A DNA stretch of 64,000 bases from Strigamia acuminata (Eukaryota; Arthropoda; Chilopoda; Geophilomorpha; Linotaeniidae): NCBI GenBank assembly GCA_949358305.1, contig OX442315.1, forward strand, positions 13,666,427 to 13,730,426, in the 5' to 3' direction. The notes under the pieces were generated by a model. The model saw only the letters and a program-made list of their open reading frames with translations, was not told the DNA's origin and did no database searches. The translations under genes were made by a program, and so were the position numbers. Below, piece by piece: positions 59,459-64,000 of the stretch (its first letter is position 1; every line of letters begins with the position of its first letter).

Positions 59459-60222
59459 AATGATTCAGTTTGAATTTTTTTATTTTGTAAGTTTTTCTTT
59501 CTTTTTTTTTTGTAGAAGAAATAATTCTTAATAATTGTATGAATACTCATGTTTTTTGTTGAATTTTTGTCATTTTCGTTTTGAGATTAATGTGAATCTA
59601 ATCTAAGTTTTAGTTATTGATATTACCTTTTTCTTGTTTTATTAGAATCGAAGAAGTAAGGTAGTTGGGGAGATTTTAAATGTCGTAATTTCTTTGAATA
59701 TTAATTTGGGTGAATATTAGCCGTGATTTCAAATAAGAGTCGCCATTTAGCAGTGTTGTCTAATATTAGGCCGAACAATGCTAAAGCAAAGTAAGTAAAC
59801 TCATTAACAAAAGTAATTTCCAACTGGGTACCGATATAACAATATAGCGAATTTCTTGTTATATTGAATAGTTTAAAATGAATAATTAATAATAATAATA
59901 AAATAATAAATAATAAAAATAGTTTATGGCTGTAGAACACCATGTTGATAATTCTAACTGAATGATAATAAATAAATATATTTATCATAAGTGAAACAAG
60001 TTATAATACTATATATTTATAGTATTATACAGTACTCGGGTTAAGGATTTAACCTCCTCTAAGAATCTAAAAATCGATTCTGTAATCAAGTATTTGAAAT
60101 CGGATTTTGGTAATTTGGAATTGAACGCGCCTATTGAGAGCGGATTCTTTAGACTTTAACTTTGATTTCAATTGATTTTTCTCTCGGCTGTATTAAAATC
60201 CAATAGATCTGGGCTGGGAACT
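59459..60222 (+). other. Gene E 3' flank and intergenic tail
   Basis: Shared family 3' UTR (TTTTTTGTTGAATTTTTG and so on), then intergenic sequence matching that after gene C; 60065-60215 belongs to the dispersed repeat. The ATTAAA poly(A) context of the other copies is lost, the sequence jumping from TTTTATT to AGAATCGAAG near 59643. No additional gene. Confidence 0.5.
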
Positions 60223-60224
60223 GA

Positions 60225-60586
60225 AATGAAATTTTGGTCCAAAAAATGAAATTTTGGTCCAAAGAATGAAATTTTTGTCCAAAAAATGAAATTTTGGTCC
60301 AACAAATGAAATTTTGGTCCAAAAAATTAAATTTTGGTCCAAATAATTAAATTTTGGTCCAAAACATGAAATTTTGGTCCAAAAAATGAAATTTTGGTCC
60401 AAAAAATGAAATTTTGGTCCAAAAAATGAAATTTTGGTCCAAAAAATGAAGTTTTGGTCCAAAAAATGAAATTTTGGTCCAAAAAATGAAATTTTGGTCC
60501 AAAAAATGAAATTTTGGTCCAAAAAATGAAATTTTGGTCCAAAAAATGAAATTTTGGTCCAAAAAATGAAATTTTGGTCCAAAAAA
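60225..60586. repeat. 20-bp tandem array, about 18 copies
   Basis: The unit is TGAAATTTTGGTCCAAAAAA, nearly perfect over 18 copies. Since 20 is not a multiple of three and the unit lacks stops on the minus strand, all three minus frames stay open and encode the same repeating peptide; these are artefacts, not genes. Confidence 0.95.
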
Positions 60587-60859
60587 GATTGCGGAAAATG
60601 CGGACGAAAAAAATCCTCAGAATGCAAAAATTTTGGTGTCAAAATGCTCCATTTACTCTATCCGCAAATATGGATACATTTTAAACAACATTTATTTTCC
60701 ACAAAAATAGCAGATTTACTTATCAGGTAATGAGTAAATTAATTTATTCATTTTATGATAAGTAATTGTTTGCAGATTTATTACAATTATATTAGAAAAT
60801 GCATGATCTCTTTTCTAGATGCCATTTTGGGTTGAGAACTAGTTCTGGAATCGAGATAA
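60587..60859. other. Intergenic DNA before the gene F cassette
   Basis: Matches 9030-9184 upstream of gene C from about 60719 on, including a decayed form of the hairpin. No gene. Confidence 0.45.
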
Positions 60860-61659
60860 CTTGATAAATCGATCTAACTATTCGTGGCCATCATGCCAAA
60901 AATAAATAATAAAATAGAAAAACAGGAGTGCCATGGTTTATTTAATTTCTTTTACAGAGAGAGAATTTGCTTCTCTCTTAATGTCTACAAAAGTTTCTTA
61001 CAAGTTAGACTTCGCAGATGTCACCACATTGAAAAGCAAATGGCATTGCACCAGGAGCATGCGCAATGCACATTTGGGATTAGGGAGAGGCAAAAATTTC
61101 ACTACACACGTTCACGAATTCAAACAATAATGGTAAGATCAAAATAAATAATAAATTTGTTTTTTTTCGTTGTATGTATTCCATTTTCATCGTTAATTTT
61201 ATAATTCACCGATTAATTACATTGGTGTAAACAATTTTTAGACTATATTGTCACAAACGGCTCGCCATAGTTCTCCTCATGATGTCTCACGATGTGATTG
61301 GTTGAATTTGCTTTGATCAGAAAATCAGTCCTGCAAGCAACGGCCCGGCCATTATTCTACTTACCTTGATGACACATTTGAGCTCAACGTTTCACTGCCT
61401 TCATTGCGAGTTAATATCGGCGCGGTAACGCTATAATTCGTGTAAGTAATTTTTATTTCTTCTATTCCAAATTATATGGAATTGAACATTAACCCACATT
61501 TTATTTAAATCTCTTTCCACAGTGTAAAACCTCATTGGTTTTGTTATGCGACTCAACTTTGACATCGTGTTTGGTTTCAATTTCTCGGTAAAAACAAAAA
61601 GAAATCAAAATTTAATTTCAGTTAATCGATAACTAATTGTACATTTTAAAGAAAGAAAA
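60860..61659 (+). promoter_or_regulatory. Upstream cassette and 5' leader of gene F
   Basis: Sixth cassette copy: GCATGCGC at 61057-61064, inverted CCAAT box at 61297-61301, first UTR intron GTAAGT at 61442 to CACAG at 61522, second from GT at 61588 to TTAAAG at 61651, ATG at 61660. Confidence 0.55.
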
Positions 61660-64000
61660 ATGGCTAGTTTCATCGTTTTGCTAGAGTGTGAGCTGATTCC
61701 GCGAGCAAGCGACGCACTGCGCTCATTATTTCGCTCGTTATGGGAGAAATCGACCGGAAAACGCTGGAAAAACCGACCGGAAGACGGCCAAGACTTTATT
61801 TCATCCTGGAAGTCAATTTGGACCAGCGCAACGTGCAGACAGAAAGAATTAATCGAATTGGGCAAGGTTAATCTATGGAATCTCAAGTTACTCAACCATG
61901 TACTGCAGAAAATGGAGTCGAATCACGACCACAAAAACAAAATTCGCAAACTATCCGACGCCTACGATGTTTTGATGGGTAAAACTGCCATAACCCAAGC
62001 CCAATACAACGACATTAAAGCTGCCGTCGATGAATTGCCAACCACACTCGACGATCTCTCGGAAAATGTTGAAAATGTGAATTTAAGTGACGACGACGAA
62101 GCCATTTTGAATTCCTTGTTGGCTCGCGACTTCCAGCGCGCGGGACACCACTTTTCGGAGCAAAAGCAGTACACGAGCGCCATTAATTCGTACACGGAAG
62201 CCATCGAGCTGCCCAAACTCAGGAGGCGTGAACTGGCGGAGTTTTACATCGATCGGTGCAAATTATATCTCGAAGAACCAGTGAAAACGGGCGATTTAAT
62301 GATATTAACGACGGGGTTTAGCAAGAGATTAGCCCTGGAAGACGCAAAAAGAGCCGTGCAGCTGTACCCGAAGTGGATTAAAGGTCATTTAAGTATGGGA
62401 AGTGCGTATTACGCTTTGAATAAGCACGAGAAAGCGTTGAACTGCATTGGTTTTGCTGCTCAACTCGACGAGTTGCCACCAGAGGTCGTTGAAATTCGAG
62501 AAAAATGCAGAGAAATTGCGGAATCCAAGGCGATTGATCGCGAAAAACATGCGCAGAACCACGAGCAGATTGTATACGAGTTAATTCCAATGGCTTTGAC
62601 GGCGACAGCGCTCAGCGTCGAAGCGAAGTGTTTTTTGGGGATGATTTACAGGGAAGGTAGGGTGGTCGAATGCGATTTGAAGAGGTCCGTAGAGCTGCTC
62701 GAGGATGCGGCGAGTACGGGTAGTAAATGGGGTATCGCGACGCTCGACGAGAGCGATGCGCAGTTTGAACTCGGCATCATGCGCCTGAAAGGCCAAAGTG
62801 TGTCACGTGATTATGAGAAGGCGGTTGATTGGTTGGTGAAGTCGAGCAAGAATGGAAACGACATGGCGGCCAACGTGCTCGGGGAATTTTATGTGCTCGG
62901 CAACTGCGTGGAGAAGGACGAGGACAAAGCGGTTCAGTACTGGAAGTTGGGAGCGCAGAGAGGTGACGTCCGTTCAATGCAGAATTTGGCCAAGTACTAC
63001 ATAACTTCTGACGCAGATCCGGATAAGGCGCTCGAATGGCATCGTCGCGCGATCGAAGCGGGGTACATCGGCGGGGATCGTTCTAAAGAATTTATTTCGA
63101 TGGTTGAAAGGATTAAGAAAGATTACGAGGCGGATGACAAAGAAATGGTTCGTTGGGAGAAGAAAAATGGCTTCTCGCACTTGGATTGCCCGATGAAAGA
63201 GCGTAGGCAACGGTACAAGAAGAGCAAAGTTCCCGGATCGACTCAGTTCGGTAAATATTTGAGCGGTTTGCGCAGCAGTGAAAGTCTGCCGTGCGGTTAC
63301 GCTGTGAACCAGGAAAGAGAATTCGACGAAGGCGTGATAAATGAGTTTGCGGGGAAAGGGTACGCGACTGCGATTAAACTCCAGAAAGCCATTGAACATT
63401 TTAAGACCGGAAGTTCGTATTTGCATTTATTTGGGCGGAAATGTTGGACGGTTATTGTGCACGAGCTCGCGCAGAGTTTTCGCATCACCGAGAAAATCCT
63501 CGAGTGGGATTCCCAGACTCATTTGAATGCGCATGACGTCATTGAATGGGCACAGCGCAGCGCCGACGAACGGCAGAAAAACCAACTGGATAAAGACATT
63601 CGCGTTTGTTACGTAATACTTAATGCGAATAAGATGGATAATATTATCGAAAAGCTTGAGGAAAGCATTAGATTGTATCCCGACGATTTGTGGTTCAAGA
63701 AAACGTTGTGTTCGTTCATGGGATTAGTTTCCGCGCACGCAGATGGAGTCAAAATGGCGGAAGAAGGTTTGGCGATGGACCCGGATAACGTGGATTTGTT
63801 ATTCTTGCGATCGGAACATTTGAGAAATCTCGCGAGGTGCGATGAGAAAGCCGTGATGGAAGCTCACGAGAAGTTTCTCGCAGTGGCGCCGCCAGATGAC
63901 CCCAGAGTACCGGAAGTTTATTATATAATGGCGTTCGATCAGATTAAGGGCGGTAGGGAAAAACTGAAATTGGGTTTGAAAGAGCGAACAATGAGGTTGG
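61660..64000 (+). CDS. Gene F: TPR / Sel1 / MYND family, runs off the window
   Basis: My codon-by-codon reading finds no stop from ATG at 61660 to the end (780 codons). It starts MASFIVLLECELIPRASDAL and has TPR-like helices and Sel1-like repeats (KCFLGMIYREGRVVE, QFELGIMRLKGQSVSRDYE, AANVLGEFYVLGN). One in-frame deletion of about 53 codons removes most of the segment between TPR and Sel1 (junction near 62605) and takes part of the first Sel1 repeat; gene B lost an overlapping but different stretch. One codon is missing near 61806. The C-terminal domain and MYND finger would lie past the window. Confidence 0.88.
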   Translation, partial: MASFIVLLECELIPRASDALRSLFRSLWEKSTGKRWKNRPEDGQDFISSWKSIWTSATCRQKELIELGKVNLWNLKLLNHVLQKMESNHDHKNKIRKLSDAYDVLMGKTAITQAQYNDIKAAVDELPTTLDDLSENVENVNLSDDDEAILNSLLARDFQRAGHHFSEQKQYTSAINSYTEAIELPKLRRRELAEFYIDRCKLYLEEPVKTGDLMILTTGFSKRLALEDAKRAVQLYPKWIKGHLSMGSAYYALNKHEKALNCIGFAAQLDELPPEVVEIREKCREIAESKAIDREKHAQNHEQIVYELIPMALTATALSVEAKCFLGMIYREGRVVECDLKRSVELLEDAASTGSKWGIATLDESDAQFELGIMRLKGQSVSRDYEKAVDWLVKSSKNGNDMAANVLGEFYVLGNCVEKDEDKAVQYWKLGAQRGDVRSMQNLAKYYITSDADPDKALEWHRRAIEAGYIGGDRSKEFISMVERIKKDYEADDKEMVRWEKKNGFSHLDCPMKERRQRYKKSKVPGSTQFGKYLSGLRSSESLPCGYAVNQEREFDEGVINEFAGKGYATAIKLQKAIEHFKTGSSYLHLFGRKCWTVIVHELAQSFRITEKILEWDSQTHLNAHDVIEWAQRSADERQKNQLDKDIRVCYVILNANKMDNIIEKLEESIRLYPDDLWFKKTLCSFMGLVSAHADGVKMAEEGLAMDPDNVDLLFLRSEHLRNLARCDEKAVMEAHEKFLAVAPPDDPRVPEVYYIMAFDQIKGGREKLKLGLKERTMRL

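Noticed and set aside
60225-60586. CRISPR-like array
   Set aside because: Units are directly adjacent without unique spacers, no cas genes are present, and the DNA is eukaryotic.
60193-60642. Long repetitive minus-strand frames (FGPKFHFLDQNF-type peptide)
   Set aside because: They are a product of a stop-free 20-bp tandem unit read in three frames, with no start context or cassette.

Overview
This is a stretch of animal nuclear DNA, most likely from an invertebrate; the sequence does not let me name the taxon. The signs are large eukaryotic genes with 5' UTR introns, AT-rich intergenic DNA, GC-richer coding blocks, and many LTR and DNA transposons in tandem with a lineage-expanded gene family. 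I found no rRNA, tRNA or CRISPR locus.

The host part is a tandem array of one family that I call genes A to F, all on the + strand. A full-length member (B at 3269, C at 9955, D starting at 34591, F starting at 61660 and leaving the window) is an intronless ORF of about 1,110-1,130 codons. It carries TPR-like helices, Sel1-like repeats, a long helical middle, a conserved globular C-terminal domain and a terminal MYND zinc finger. Genes A (329 aa) and E (213 aa) have lost the N-terminal scaffold but keep the C-terminal domain, the MYND finger and the family's upstream cassette. Each gene is preceded by a repeated 700-850 bp cassette with a GCATGCGC motif, an inverted CCAAT box and one or two apparent 5' UTR introns. 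A 3' flank without a gene at 33270-33690 marks a lost copy.

Two intact Ty3/gypsy-type LTR retrotransposons dominate the rest: element 1 on the - strand (17609-30548) and element 2 on the + strand (44932-57805). Both have nearly identical LTR pairs (819/819 and 823/822 bp), perfect 4-bp target duplications, a tRNA-Pro-like primer site, gag and pol joined by a conserved A AAA AAC slippery site in a -1 overlap, and a large third gene. The third gene is the most unusual item. In both copies a 39-40 codon first exon splices in frame to an exon of about 930 codons, giving a proline-rich protein of about 970 aa with no env hallmarks and no domain I recognise.

Gene D is split by a complete 5,190-bp DNA transposon (35586-40775) with a 10-bp target duplication, iterated subterminal repeats and a two-exon transposase. 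Other mobile DNA includes a piggyBac-like TTAA element (15251-16801) holding what looks like a captured death-domain fragment, a hAT-type MITE with an 8-bp duplication inserted in a decayed relative of that element, a TA-flanked MITE, a 632-bp MITE with 22-bp ends, and a 605-bp element of unknown type that sits in the gene E cassette and itself hosts retrotransposon 2. Several tandem arrays (20, 36, 42 and 51 bp units) are unique to single copies. Because the locus is a tandem array, its units serve as internal pre-insertion references for several insertions.
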